A stretch of DNA of 11,157 nucleotides from Acidobacteriota bacterium (GTDB taxonomy: Bacteria > Acidobacteriota > Aminicenantia > UBA2199), in NCBI GenBank assembly GCA_021817755.1, contig JAKAGC010000064.1:1-11157 (forward strand). Direction: 5' to 3'. The notes under the pieces were generated by a model that saw nothing but the letters and a program-made list of their open reading frames with translations, was not told where the DNA came from and did not search any database. The position numbers and the translations under genes were made by a program. This document shows, in pieces, positions 1-7,174 of this stretch. Each line of letters starts with the position of its first letter. Positions within the stretch are counted from its first letter, which is position 1.

Positions 1-107
1 CCCAGCAATGCTCCTTGTAAAGCAGTTGTTTTTGCGAATGGTGGATAATTATAACCGATAAACGCAAATACTAAAATAAAAATCAACTTATACATGTAAA
101 TTAACAT
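1..107 (-). CDS. N-terminus of an unidentified membrane protein (cut by window edge)
   Basis: An ATG at 107-105 is preceded by a good Shine-Dalgarno AGGAG (complement of 115-119) with 7 bases of spacing, and the frame stays open to base 1, giving 35 codons. The peptide begins MLIYMYKLIFILVFAFIGYN and continues with PPFAKTTALQGALLG. It reads as one hydrophobic segment, then a small-residue stretch typical of the start of a second helix. I do not recognise the family from so little. An N-terminal membrane segment of a YacL-like PIN/TRAM protein is one possibility, but it is only a resemblance in style. The gene lies 96 bases downstream of tatC on the same strand, with its own candidate promoter and an AT-rich inverted repeat between, so it may be a separate transcription unit. 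I am fairly sure of the start and unsure of the function. Confidence 0.6.
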   Translation of the reverse strand, partial: MLIYMYKLIFILVFAFIGYNYPPFAKTTALQGALL

Positions 108-128
108 ATTGAATCTCCTAGGCCCTAT

Positions 129-157
129 AGTGTACCAGATATTAAAAATTTTTTCTA
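129..157 (-). promoter_or_regulatory. candidate promoter for the membrane-protein gene at 107
   Basis: On the minus strand TACACT (129-134) is preceded by TGG, which makes an extended -10, and TAGAAA (152-157) lies 17 bases upstream as a weak -35. Each hexamer matches the sigma-70 consensus at 4 of 6 positions. The start of transcription would fall about 15 bases before the AGGAG at 115-119. The region is AT-rich, so chance matches are likely. Confidence 0.3.
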
Positions 158-190
158 CTATAAAAAATTTATTTCGATATTTTTAATATC
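138..190. repeat. nested AT-only inverted repeat between tatC and the next gene
   Basis: A perfect 12-base inverted repeat, GATATTAAAAAT at 138-149 against ATTTTTAATATC at 179-190, encloses 29 bases. Inside it, on the minus strand, AAATTTTTT and AAAAAATTT can pair across 7 bases, and GATATT/AATATC can form a third short hairpin using one outer arm. The stems are nearly free of G and C and no T-tract follows them, so this is not a classical intrinsic terminator. It could be a weak terminator, an RNA-processing hairpin or an operator; the role is not known. Confidence 0.45.
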
Positions 191-203
191 ATTCAATCTT
201 ATT

Positions 204-1001
204 TTAATTTTCATCTGGTTTTGGTCCCACAATTTTTGCAATCAGGATACTTAATAAGTATAATATTATCATAGGCGCTGCAAATAAACTCTGAGTAATA
301 GCATCTGGTGTAGGGGTAATTACAGCAGCGATAATAAATATCAAAACAATAGCATATTTGAAATTTCGTAAAAGGAAAGATGCAGTCAAGATTCTCAATT
401 TTGCTAGTAGGTATGCAAGTACTGGAAGCTCAAATATAGCTGCAATCCCAATTAAAACTCTGAATGCTAAAGAGAAATATTCATCTATTGTAATAATGGC
501 ATGAAAGTCTTTTCCTATTTCAAGAAAAAAACGGCATGCCCAAGGAAACACAAAAAAATATCCAAAAGCACCCCCAATAATAAAAAATATCGAAGTAAAG
601 AATACAAAAGGAAGTACCATCTTTTTTTCTTTTGGATAAAGTGCTGGCGCTATAAAAAGCCACAATTGGTAAAAAATAAATGGAATGGATAAAAATATTC
701 CTGCTATAAATGCTAATTTTACATACATCATAAATGGCTCTGTTAATGAAGTAAAGGCCAATTTTTCCCCTTTTGGAAGAAATTTTAAAACGGGTAGTGA
801 AAGCCAATTGTATATCTTATCCACGAAGTTCCAAGAGATTATGAAGAATAATAGTATAAATCCAAGTGAATAAAAGATTCGTTTCCTTAATTCTTTTAGA
901 TGTTCTAAGAAACTCATCTCATTGTGTCTCTTCTTTTTTGGCGAATTTATATCTATAGCACTATCAACTAGTTCATTCTTATTCTTGTTTTCTGTATACA
1001 T
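204..1001 (-). CDS. tatC: Sec-independent protein translocase TatC
   Basis: TatC is the membrane receptor of the twin-arginine translocase; it binds the RR signal peptide of folded proteins and works with TatA. The protein (265 aa from this start) has six hydrophobic segments and the family landmarks: HLKELRKR before helix 1 (residues 34-41), the first periplasmic loop ending in FIAPALYPKE, IFELP before helix 5, and ITPTPD before the last helix. The Glu of HLKEL, the Glu of ALYPKE, the Glu of IFELP and the Asp of TPTPD correspond to E15, E103, E170 and D211 of the E. coli protein. The start is uncertain: ATGs at 1028, 1001 and 917 are in frame, none with a strong Shine-Dalgarno. I chose 1001 because family members often carry residues ahead of an EMSFLEHL-like motif, as here. 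That start overlaps tatA by 23 bases in another frame. A lysine-rich 28-residue N-terminal extension results. Confidence 0.95.
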   Translation of the reverse strand: MYTENKNKNELVDSAIDINSPKKKRHNEMSFLEHLKELRKRIFYSLGFILLFFIISWNFVDKIYNWLSLPVLKFLPKGEKLAFTSLTEPFMMYVKLAFIAGIFLSIPFIFYQLWLFIAPALYPKEKKMVLPFVFFTSIFFIIGGAFGYFFVFPWACRFFLEIGKDFHAIITIDEYFSLAFRVLIGIAAIFELPVLAYLLAKLRILTASFLLRNFKYAIVLIFIIAAVITPTPDAITQSLFAAPMIILYLLSILIAKIVGPKPDEN

Positions 1002-1335
1002 CTTCTGTTTCCGTTGTATTGAATTCATTATTACTTTCGAAATTCGTATTTTTAATAGTATTCAATTCCGCTTTAATTTCTTGAGATGTTTCATTAAGAG
1101 AATCAATCCCAATATCGGATTGCATATCTTGACGAAGTTGGTTAATTTCCTTTGAAATACTGGCTTTATCCAATTCATTTTCTATAGTGGATTTGGCTTC
1201 GTTAAGTGTTTTTCTAAAATCTCGAATCGTTTTACCGAAAGTTTTAGCGAAATCAGGTAATTTTTCTGGACCGAAAAGTAACATTATTACGATCACGATT
1301 ACTATGATTTCAGGTATTCCAATGGATCCAAACAT
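979..1335 (-). CDS. tatA: Twin-arginine translocase subunit TatA/TatB
   Basis: This is the pore-forming or mediator subunit of the Tat translocase. The 118-residue protein starts MFGSIGIPEIIVIVIVIMLL, a single N-terminal membrane helix, followed by the FGPEKLP hinge (about 21-27) and an amphipathic helix, then a Glu/Asn-rich hydrophilic tail. Residue 9 in the membrane helix is Glu, which is a TatB-like feature (E. coli TatA has Gln there), and the ENEL segment after the amphipathic helix also recalls TatB. With no second tatA/tatB gene beside it, the protein may serve both roles, as in TatAC systems. The start is secure: AGGAG (complement of 1345-1349) lies 9 bases before the ATG. It sits 18 bases after the end of the GGDEF frame and overlaps tatC, so it is probably co-transcribed with both. 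The TatA/TatB label could be swapped; membership of the family is clear. Confidence 0.93.
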   Translation of the reverse strand: MFGSIGIPEIIVIVIVIMLLFGPEKLPDFAKTFGKTIRDFRKTLNEAKSTIENELDKASISKEINQLRQDMQSDIGIDSLNETSQEIKAELNTIKNTNFESNNEFNTTETEDVYRKQE

Positions 1336-1353
1336 AGTTGAATACTCCTATAC

Positions 1354-1989
1354 TTAAGTTTTATGTTGTAGAATTGTGAGGTTTTCTTTGTTACAAATTA
1401 ATTTCAGATATTTTTTTTCAATACCCAGTTTTATATTGGATACAATTTCTTTAAAATCGATATCTAATGGGTGATCACCTATTTCAATACCAACGCTAAG
1501 ATTTCTACCGTTATTTTTTGCAATATAAAGAGCGCTATCGGCAAGAGAGACAACATGTGCCCAATTTGCTTGTCGAGTCTCATTAGGAAGAAATGGAAAA
1601 TGGGCAAACCCCACACTAATTGTCTTATTAATAATAATATCTTCATCTATTTTAAAAATGAATGATTCTATTTTTTTACGAATACGCTCTGCCAATTCAT
1701 AAGATGTATCTCTTTCATACTGACGTGTTATTATTAAGAATTCTTCTCCTCCCCATCTGACTATAGTATCAGAATGTCTAAGCATTTCTAATAAAAGCCT
1801 AGCGATATCTATAATAACAATATCTCCTGCTTTATGCCCATATTCATCATTTACTTTTTTAAAAAAATCAATATCAAGAATAAATACTCCCAGAATTGGG
1901 ATTTTGTAATGAAGTTCCTCTTTTTCAGGTAGTTTTGATTTATCATATATATAACGTTCTATAAGATTGATGTCTTCCTTTATTTTTTC
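1354..1989 (-). pseudogene. detached GGDEF catalytic part of the propeller sensor, behind an in-frame stop
   Basis: Reading on from the TAA at 1990-1992 in the same frame gives 211 more residues, the body of a diguanylate cyclase domain. It contains DIDFFKKVNDEYGHKAGD (metal and nucleotide site), the inhibitory-site motif RHSD, five further residues, and the signature GGEEF (876-880 in full-length numbering), all intact. The domain start, TDPLTDLKNRRYL, lies on the other side of the stop in the same frame, so this is a nonsense change and not a frameshift. The only later in-frame ATG with a long reading frame is at 1785 (143 aa). It has no convincing Shine-Dalgarno and would drop the metal-binding DIDFF segment, so a product from there should not be active. 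The catalytic sequence shows no other visible damage, which suggests a recent lesion, read-through, or a base-calling error. Confidence 0.75.
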
Positions 1990-4377
1990 TTAGAGATACC
2001 TGCGGTTTTTTAAATCGGTTAATGGATCTGTCACTGATAGATACTGTAATTCTTTATTTTTTTCTTTTAATTCTTCAGTTCTTTTTTTTACTAACTCTTC
2101 TAAGTGTTTTTTTTGTCTTTCTAAAGCATTTATACGTATTCTAATAAAAAGGAGAATAATTAAAACGCTCAAAGCTATTACAATTAATATAAACCACCAT
2201 TTTTTCCAGAAAGGAGAGATAATTGTAAATCTAATTTTATTAATTGAAGAAAACCATTCCTTTTCTCCTCCTCCATTATTGGCAATTACTTCGAAGACAT
2301 ATTCATCGGGAATAAGATTTAAGTATTTAATATGTGTATCTTGAGTAGGTTCGGAAAATTTACTATCAAAAGGTGTAAGGCGAGTCTTATATAAAATAGG
2401 GTTTTCTTTTCTTGTGGAAACCGCTTTATAATTAAATTCAACATTATTCTGATAGTATCCCAAACGAAAAACTGATTTTTTTACAATAATCTGATTATTG
2501 GCTTTTATTTCCAATATCCGGAGAATAGGTTTGTTAAAAGTCGTTTCTATATCCTGTAGTGGAATTTCTATCACTCCAGGTGTTATTCCAAAATATATTC
2601 TTCCATTACTGGCTTTTAAGGATGAATGTAATGAACCTTCATCACCGAAAAGCCCTGTTTTTTTACTAAAATGGGAAATAAATCCATCTCTTGAATAACG
2701 CTCAAGTGAAACACTTGTACTGAACCATATATTATCGTTGTCATCTTTTATTACGGACCAAATATCATTGTGTAAAATTCCATTTTTAGTAGTTAGGCGT
2801 TTCATTTGCTTATTTTTATATATAAATAATCCTTCAAGTTCTGCTGCAATATATATTTCATTTGGAGATATAACTTTTATATCATTTATAACTGTATTTT
2901 CACCTATCATCTGCTCTAGTTCCGAAGGAACATATTTTTCTTTAAAAAAAATTTGAACTCCTTTCCCAGATCCTAACAATAGAGTGTTCTTATCTATTGA
3001 TGCAAGCGCCCATACATTAAGGTCCTTAAGACCTTCCTTATACCATATAAATTGCCCGTTTGAATATTTGAGTAATCCATCATCTGTTCCATACCAGACG
3101 TTCTTTTCATCAATTTTAATACATGATAAAATGTGAGATTTTTTATGTATATGGATTAATTTATCCTTTTCTTCTGGAATCCATAAGAAAAGGCCTCGAT
3201 CCTTAGAACCTAATAAAAATTTATTATTTTCAATTTGTATAATATTTCGTACGGATACATGTTTCAATTGATTATTAATAGCCGTTATCGGAGTAATAAT
3301 TCGTGTTTTGGGATTTAATTTAACCACTCCGTTATCACAGGCCATATAAATCATTTCACCAATTTCAGCAAAACTCCATACAAAACGATATGGAATTCCG
3401 TCTGTTTCATCATACATTCTAAATAGATTGGTCGAAAACTGGGCTACTCCCCAGTCCGTCCCAAGCAGAATATTTTTTTCTCTGTCCATTAGGATGGTAT
3501 TTATTCTTCGTGAAGAAAGTCCGTTTTTATCATCAAGAAGAATATAATCGAATGGGTTAGAAATATTATAATACACCAGAATCCCTTCACGAGTTCCGAT
3601 CCACGCTCTTCCTTTCTCATCGGTTACGGCAGCAGTAATATATGAATTAGCAGGAGGTACTGGGAGAAAAGTAATTAACTTATTATTTTCAAGATAAAAA
3701 ATTCCATTTTGCGTTCCTACGACGGTTTTGGCGTTTAATTGTTTTATAAAATTGATTTTTTCTTTTGACTGAATGGTTTGAATGATTTTATTATCAATTA
3801 CTTTGATTATTTGTTTTTCGGAATAAAAATATTTAATTCCACCAGGAGTAATTGATAATCCCTTTATATTCTTTTCTTCATCATCAGAATTGTTTGTTTG
3901 GAAAATATTATAATTTACAAATTCTCCATTTTTATAATAGTAAACGCTATTTTTGGTAATTATCCACAGTGTGTTAGCATCTGGGTCATTTGTTAGGGAA
4001 AGGATAGTTTTCGATTTTAAATATGTTGAAATCCTTCCATCATTGTGTACATCTATCTTACCCAATCCTTCGAGTGTAGCAACCCATATATTCCCGTGAT
4101 TGTCTTTCTCCAGGTAATTAACCAGGTTATTAGGAAGTCCATTTTTATGAGTTAAAACCTGGAAACTAGTGCCATCGAATTTTCCTATCCCACTTTGAGT
4201 TCCAATATAAATATATCCTTGGTAATCTTGAGCAAGTGAACTGATGATACTTTGAGGTAATCCATCAGAAGTCTGATAATTAATAACAGGATATTTGACG
4301 GAAAAGAGGCTAATCGGGACAAAAAATATTACCAGCAGTAACGTTTTTATTCGTTTCATGTCAATTAATATTAACAT
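1990..4377 (-). CDS. Reg_prop/Y_Y_Y periplasmic sensor of a GGDEF diguanylate cyclase, ended early by TAA
   Basis: The 795 residues contain a signal sequence or anchor (MKRIKTLLLVIFFVPISLFS, from residue 7); a long series of propeller blades of the two-component regulator propeller type (about 30-615), with recurrent motifs such as GYIYIGTQSGIGKFDG, GNIWVATLEGLGKID and GRAWIGTREGI; a Y_Y_Y domain (about 640-720); one membrane helix (about 727-746); a coiled coil rich in Glu and Lys (748-780); and the first 15 residues of a GGDEF domain, where a TAA at 1990-1992 ends the frame. Full length without that stop would be 1007 residues. Family knowledge: such propellers sense periplasmic ligands, often glycans, and pass the signal to the cytoplasmic output, here c-di-GMP synthesis. 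M7 at 4359 gives the most typical signal peptide, but neither start has a clear Shine-Dalgarno. The gene lies between the glycosyltransferase and tatA. As written, the product would be a sensor without output. Confidence 0.88.
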   Translation of the reverse strand: MLILIDMKRIKTLLLVIFFVPISLFSVKYPVINYQTSDGLPQSIISSLAQDYQGYIYIGTQSGIGKFDGTSFQVLTHKNGLPNNLVNYLEKDNHGNIWVATLEGLGKIDVHNDGRISTYLKSKTILSLTNDPDANTLWIITKNSVYYYKNGEFVNYNIFQTNNSDDEEKNIKGLSITPGGIKYFYSEKQIIKVIDNKIIQTIQSKEKINFIKQLNAKTVVGTQNGIFYLENNKLITFLPVPPANSYITAAVTDEKGRAWIGTREGILVYYNISNPFDYILLDDKNGLSSRRINTILMDREKNILLGTDWGVAQFSTNLFRMYDETDGIPYRFVWSFAEIGEMIYMACDNGVVKLNPKTRIITPITAINNQLKHVSVRNIIQIENNKFLLGSKDRGLFLWIPEEKDKLIHIHKKSHILSCIKIDEKNVWYGTDDGLLKYSNGQFIWYKEGLKDLNVWALASIDKNTLLLGSGKGVQIFFKEKYVPSELEQMIGENTVINDIKVISPNEIYIAAELEGLFIYKNKQMKRLTTKNGILHNDIWSVIKDDNDNIWFSTSVSLERYSRDGFISHFSKKTGLFGDEGSLHSSLKASNGRIYFGITPGVIEIPLQDIETTFNKPILRILEIKANNQIIVKKSVFRLGYYQNNVEFNYKAVSTRKENPILYKTRLTPFDSKFSEPTQDTHIKYLNLIPDEYVFEVIANNGGGEKEWFSSINKIRFTIISPFWKKWWFILIVIALSVLIILLFIRIRINALERQKKHLEELVKKRTEELKEKNKELQYLSVTDPLTDLKNRRYL

Positions 4378-4396
4378 AAATTAGGAATAAAATCAA

Positions 4397-4426
4397 AATA
4401 TAAAATCATTTCAAGCCTCTTGTCTA
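4397..4426 (-). promoter_or_regulatory. candidate promoter of the propeller sensor gene
   Basis: On the minus strand TAGACA (4421-4426) and TATATT (4397-4402) are separated by 18 bases; each matches the sigma-70 consensus at 5 of 6 positions. The -35 overlaps the TAG stop codon of the glycosyltransferase. Transcription would start about 13 bases before the ATG at 4377 or 31 before that at 4359. It suggests that the sensor can be transcribed independently of the upstream gene. Confidence 0.35.
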
Positions 4427-5311
4427 TCGGAAGTAAATGAACGCGAGGTGGTAAGTTAAACGTAAATTCCTGATAATTGATTTTTTAGCTGGAGTTCTCT
4501 GAATGATTTTAAGACCAGAAAAAGCTGATATTGAGGCTTTCAGATAAATAAGAGTTTTTTGTTCTAACGTATAATATATACTGTAAAAGATCATATGAAG
4601 CGTATCCCTAAAAACATCTTTTAAAGGGAAATACTTCCATATTAACCAATAAAGGTTTCGGGTATAATAAAAAGGAGCTCTCCATGATTCTCGATTAATT
4701 GGGGAGTATTTGTGAAGTGAAATAATATCGGGAAACCATTGAATCTGATATCCGGAATTTAATATACGAATAGCTAGATCTTGTTCGTTCCAATACAAGA
4801 AAAATTCTTCCGGGTATCCTCCCACTTCATCCAGGCACTTTTTTCTAATTCCTACACCTGCTCCATTGAAGGCCAATTGGTAACATGAAGATACCGTATC
4901 TTTTGTATCAATAGAATTAGAAAGTGATTGAATTTGATTAATATATTCAAAATAGTTGCGAACATCAAAGGCTACCACTCCCAATTCGGAATTTTTTTCA
5001 AATTCTTCTACCATTCGTGTAATGGCTTTTTTTTCTGGAAAAAAATCGTCTTCCAAGATCACTATATATTCCCCCGAAGCTTCCTGGAATCCCAGATTGT
5101 ATGCAGCCACTCCGATATTTCTTTTGAGTGCTATTATATGAATTGATCCATCGAAGAGTTCTTTTACCATTTCGGTAGTTCCGTCCGTTGAGCCATTATC
5201 TGCAATAATTATTTCAATATTTTCATAATCCTGTTCCATTAGGGCTTTTATTCCCTCTAATACATCTTTTTTTCTATTATAGCTCAACATTACGACAGAT
5301 ACTTTTTTCAT
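4424..5311 (-). CDS. Family 2 glycosyltransferase (GT-A fold)
   Basis: The 295-residue protein has the standard GT2 layout: VSVVMLSYNR at the N-terminus, the nucleotide-binding IIADNGSTDGT (35-45), VILEDDFFP (84-92) as the acidic metal/sugar-nucleotide motif, GAGVGIRKKCLDEVGGYPE (150-168) as the acceptor-side loop, and NEQDLAIR (175-182) in the position of the usual catalytic ED.DL..R, with Gln at the middle position. The last third has hydrophobic and aromatic stretches (about 215-265) that may bind the membrane, but no clear multi-pass region. It resembles rhamnosyltransferase-like enzymes that build surface polysaccharide or glycolipid; donor and acceptor cannot be told from sequence. No Shine-Dalgarno precedes the ATG, and the promoter lies so close that the message may be leaderless. 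It is followed 46 bases later by the propeller sensor and diverges from the PHP gene. Confidence 0.9.
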   Translation of the reverse strand: MKKVSVVMLSYNRKKDVLEGIKALMEQDYENIEIIIADNGSTDGTTEMVKELFDGSIHIIALKRNIGVAAYNLGFQEASGEYIVILEDDFFPEKKAITRMVEEFEKNSELGVVAFDVRNYFEYINQIQSLSNSIDTKDTVSSCYQLAFNGAGVGIRKKCLDEVGGYPEEFFLYWNEQDLAIRILNSGYQIQWFPDIISLHKYSPINRESWRAPFYYTRNLYWLIWKYFPLKDVFRDTLHMIFYSIYYTLEQKTLIYLKASISAFSGLKIIQRTPAKKSIIRNLRLTYHLAFIYFR

Positions 5312-5317
5312 TCTATC

Positions 5318-5347
5318 ATTTTAAACCGTGTATGATAAATATGTCAA
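5318..5347 (-). promoter_or_regulatory. promoter of the glycosyltransferase gene, probably leaderless
   Basis: On the minus strand a perfect -35 TTGACA (5342-5347), an 18-base spacer and a -10 TAAAAT (5318-5323, 5 of 6) are seen. The -10 ends only 6 bases before the ATG at 5311, so transcription should start at or next to the start codon. The absence of a Shine-Dalgarno agrees with this. A second reading, TTGATA with TATTTA 17 bases away just upstream, would leave a short leader. Confidence 0.5.
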
Positions 5348-5385
5348 TAATAAATGATTATCAAGGTTAAAAAAAAATTATTTTA

Positions 5386-5394
5386 TGATATAAT
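5386..5394 (+). promoter_or_regulatory. extended -10 promoter of the PHP-hydrolase operon
   Basis: TGATATAAT at 5386-5394 combines the TGn extension with a perfect TATAAT. No good -35 lies 16-18 bases upstream, which is acceptable for an extended -10. Transcription would begin near 5401, about 13 bases before the Shine-Dalgarno of the PHP gene. The long A-tract at about 5369-5377 just upstream could act as an UP-like or bent element. Confidence 0.5.
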
Positions 5395-5413
5395 GTCTCA
5401 CTATATTGAAATG

Positions 5414-5419
5414 AAGGAG
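5414..5419 (+). promoter_or_regulatory. ribosome binding site that sets the PHP gene start
   Basis: AAGGAG lies 11 bases before the ATG at 5431. The in-frame GTG at 5419 overlaps this motif and therefore cannot use it, so the ATG is preferred. Confidence 0.65.
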
Positions 5420-5430
5420 TGTTTACGTTT

Positions 5431-7158
5431 ATGGTCGAAATAAAAAAAAGAATTAAATTTTTAATGGGTAAATTATTAAAATTTTTTTTATTAGGACTCC
5501 TGGTATTAATAATTATGAATCTACTCCCAGCATTTTTTTATAAACCTGAATTCAACTCCAATAAGATGCTCTCTTCTTATGTAAAAGGTGTTTACCATAT
5601 GCATTCAACTTTTTCTGATGGCAAGGGCAATATTGAAGAGATTACTTCGGCAGCATCTTCCTTGAAATTGGATTTCGCTATATTAACAGATCATGGAAGA
5701 CCTAACCTTGGTTCCTCTACTGCTACTCAATGGCGAAATGGTGTACTCCTGGTTGGGGCGACCGAATTATCATTAACATCTGGTCATCTTGTAGCAATGG
5801 GTTTTGATAATCCCAACTATATATACCCGTCTGAACCTCAAGAAGCTGTTGATGATATTCGAGATTCAGGAGGAGTTTGTATTATTGCACATCCATTTGA
5901 TGATAAAATTCCCTGGACTGATTGGAGCGTAAAGGGGTATAATGGTTTGGAAGTATACAGCTCTTATAATGAAGCACGTAGAACCGGAATTTTAAAAATA
6001 TTAATTTTTCCATTGAAATACGCTATCAATTCGAAGTATGCGTTATTAGATACCATGCGTTATCCTGAAGAAGTTGATAATACTTGGGATAGATTAAATC
6101 AGAGTTCTCGATATTTTGGTATATATGCATTAGATGTACATGGGAAAATTAAAATCACAGATAAAATCCAATTATATTTGCCTACATATCGATCTATGTT
6201 TGAGTTAATGACTGTATACGTTAAAATTCAATCAAGTCTTAATCAAAATTCTGATAAAGCAGCACGGGAGGTAATCTCTTCTTTTAGAAGAGGTGCATTT
6301 TTTAATGTAATTGAAGCTATTGCCCCAGCAAATGGGTTTGATGCATATTTCATTGACGGAATTTCTGGAAAAACAATTGATATGGGTTCCGGATGCGACT
6401 CCCCTACCGGAAAGATAATAATTCGTGCACCCTTTAAATTTAAAACCAATATTCGGATTCTTAGAGATGGTATGCAGTTTAAAGAAATCAAAAATAACAA
6501 AGAAAAATATCTTGAAATCAATATAACAGAAAAAGGTGTTTACCGAATTGAAGTCACAGTACCTGGAAATAAGTTTCATGAACTACCTTGGATAATGACA
6601 AACCCTTTTTACATTGGATTACCTTCTCCCCCACCGTATCATCCTTTTAATGATAACCCTGAGGTTCTTGTACGTCGTTCATTACTGGATTTGGGAATAA
6701 ATTTTAAATTAGAAAAAAATCTTAATTCCAGGGGTGAGATCACTTTAGTAGAAAGTGAAATTAATAAAAAAATAATACGATTCTATTATAAACTTTCAAA
6801 AAATACAAATGAAAAGGATTATTGGTGTTCAATGGCATTGCGTCAAGATTTTGATTTTTCTCAATATAAAGGTATTGTGTTAGAAATTAAATCCGATAGA
6901 CGTCAAAGATTTTGGACGGAATTTCGTAGTAAAGGAATTTCTGATAATTCTCAGGAATTCGGATATAGTTATTCTTTTCTTGCAACGCCTAATTGGAAAA
7001 GAATTAGCATTCCCTTCAACATGTTCCACAGAGTCTATGGAGTTAAACAAGATATAAATTTAAAAAAAGTAGTATCTTTTTTCTTAACCATAAATAATGG
7101 AAATGCGTACATTGGAACAGAAGGGGTTCTGTACATAAAGACTATAGGTTTATATTGA
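5431..7158 (+). CDS. Membrane-anchored PHP-domain metal hydrolase with C-terminal CIA30/CBM-like domain
   Basis: The 575-residue protein starts with a basic stretch and one membrane helix (about 12-35), then a PHP domain facing outward. Metal-ligand motifs of the family are all present: HMH (57-59) in the HSTFSDG context, TDHG (D87, H88), E112, H119, AHP (H154) and DVH (D235, H237). PHP domains hydrolyse phosphoesters with a cluster of two or three metal ions, as in histidinol phosphatase and polymerase-associated PHP. The middle part (about 310-400) looks like a beta-rich accessory segment. The end (about 445-575), with the pattern DFDFSQYKGIVLEIKSD then NWKRISIPF, resembles the jelly-roll CIA30/CBM11-like fold, often a glycan-binding module. 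The substrate is unknown. An outward-facing phosphoesterase acting on envelope glycans or glycolipids would fit the glycosyltransferase next door, but that is inference. It is followed 16 bases later by the hydrolase gene. Confidence 0.82.
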   Translation: MVEIKKRIKFLMGKLLKFFLLGLLVLIIMNLLPAFFYKPEFNSNKMLSSYVKGVYHMHSTFSDGKGNIEEITSAASSLKLDFAILTDHGRPNLGSSTATQWRNGVLLVGATELSLTSGHLVAMGFDNPNYIYPSEPQEAVDDIRDSGGVCIIAHPFDDKIPWTDWSVKGYNGLEVYSSYNEARRTGILKILIFPLKYAINSKYALLDTMRYPEEVDNTWDRLNQSSRYFGIYALDVHGKIKITDKIQLYLPTYRSMFELMTVYVKIQSSLNQNSDKAAREVISSFRRGAFFNVIEAIAPANGFDAYFIDGISGKTIDMGSGCDSPTGKIIIRAPFKFKTNIRILRDGMQFKEIKNNKEKYLEINITEKGVYRIEVTVPGNKFHELPWIMTNPFYIGLPSPPPYHPFNDNPEVLVRRSLLDLGINFKLEKNLNSRGEITLVESEINKKIIRFYYKLSKNTNEKDYWCSMALRQDFDFSQYKGIVLEIKSDRRQRFWTEFRSKGISDNSQEFGYSYSFLATPNWKRISIPFNMFHRVYGVKQDINLKKVVSFFLTINNGNAYIGTEGVLYIKTIGLY

Positions 7159-7163
7159 ATATT

Positions 7164-7167
7164 GGAG
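7164..7167 (+). promoter_or_regulatory. ribosome binding site supporting a GTG start
   Basis: GGAG lies 7 bases before GTG at 7175 and inside the 16-base gap after the PHP stop codon. This makes GTG the natural start of the hydrolase; no ATG with comparable spacing exists nearby. Confidence 0.65.
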
Positions 7168-7174
7168 CGGCAAA

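Noticed and set aside
501..692. Plus-strand frame opposite tatC
   Set aside because: It lies antisense to a well recognised gene, has a low-complexity Lys-rich product and no ribosome binding site.
1785..1992. Frameshift between the two parts of the GGDEF gene
   Set aside because: The ATG at 1785 and the TAA at 1990-1992 are 207 bases apart, a multiple of three, and the bases between translate in the same frame into the expected GGDEF residues. The lesion is a stop codon.
1990..1992. Reassignment of TAA to a sense codon in this organism
   Set aside because: TAA is used as the normal stop of tatC, tatA, the GGDEF frame, cheR, cheW and the CheA-type gene in the same window.
4413..4423. Terminator hairpin after the glycosyltransferase
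   Set aside because: CAAG/CTTG with a three-base loop gives only four pairs and lies in the spacer of a better-supported promoter.
5419..5421. GTG as start of the PHP gene
   Set aside because: It overlaps the only Shine-Dalgarno, which fits the ATG at 5431.
6232..6579. Two minus-strand frames inside the PHP gene
   Set aside because: They are antisense shadows of a gene with clear motifs and show no recognisable family.
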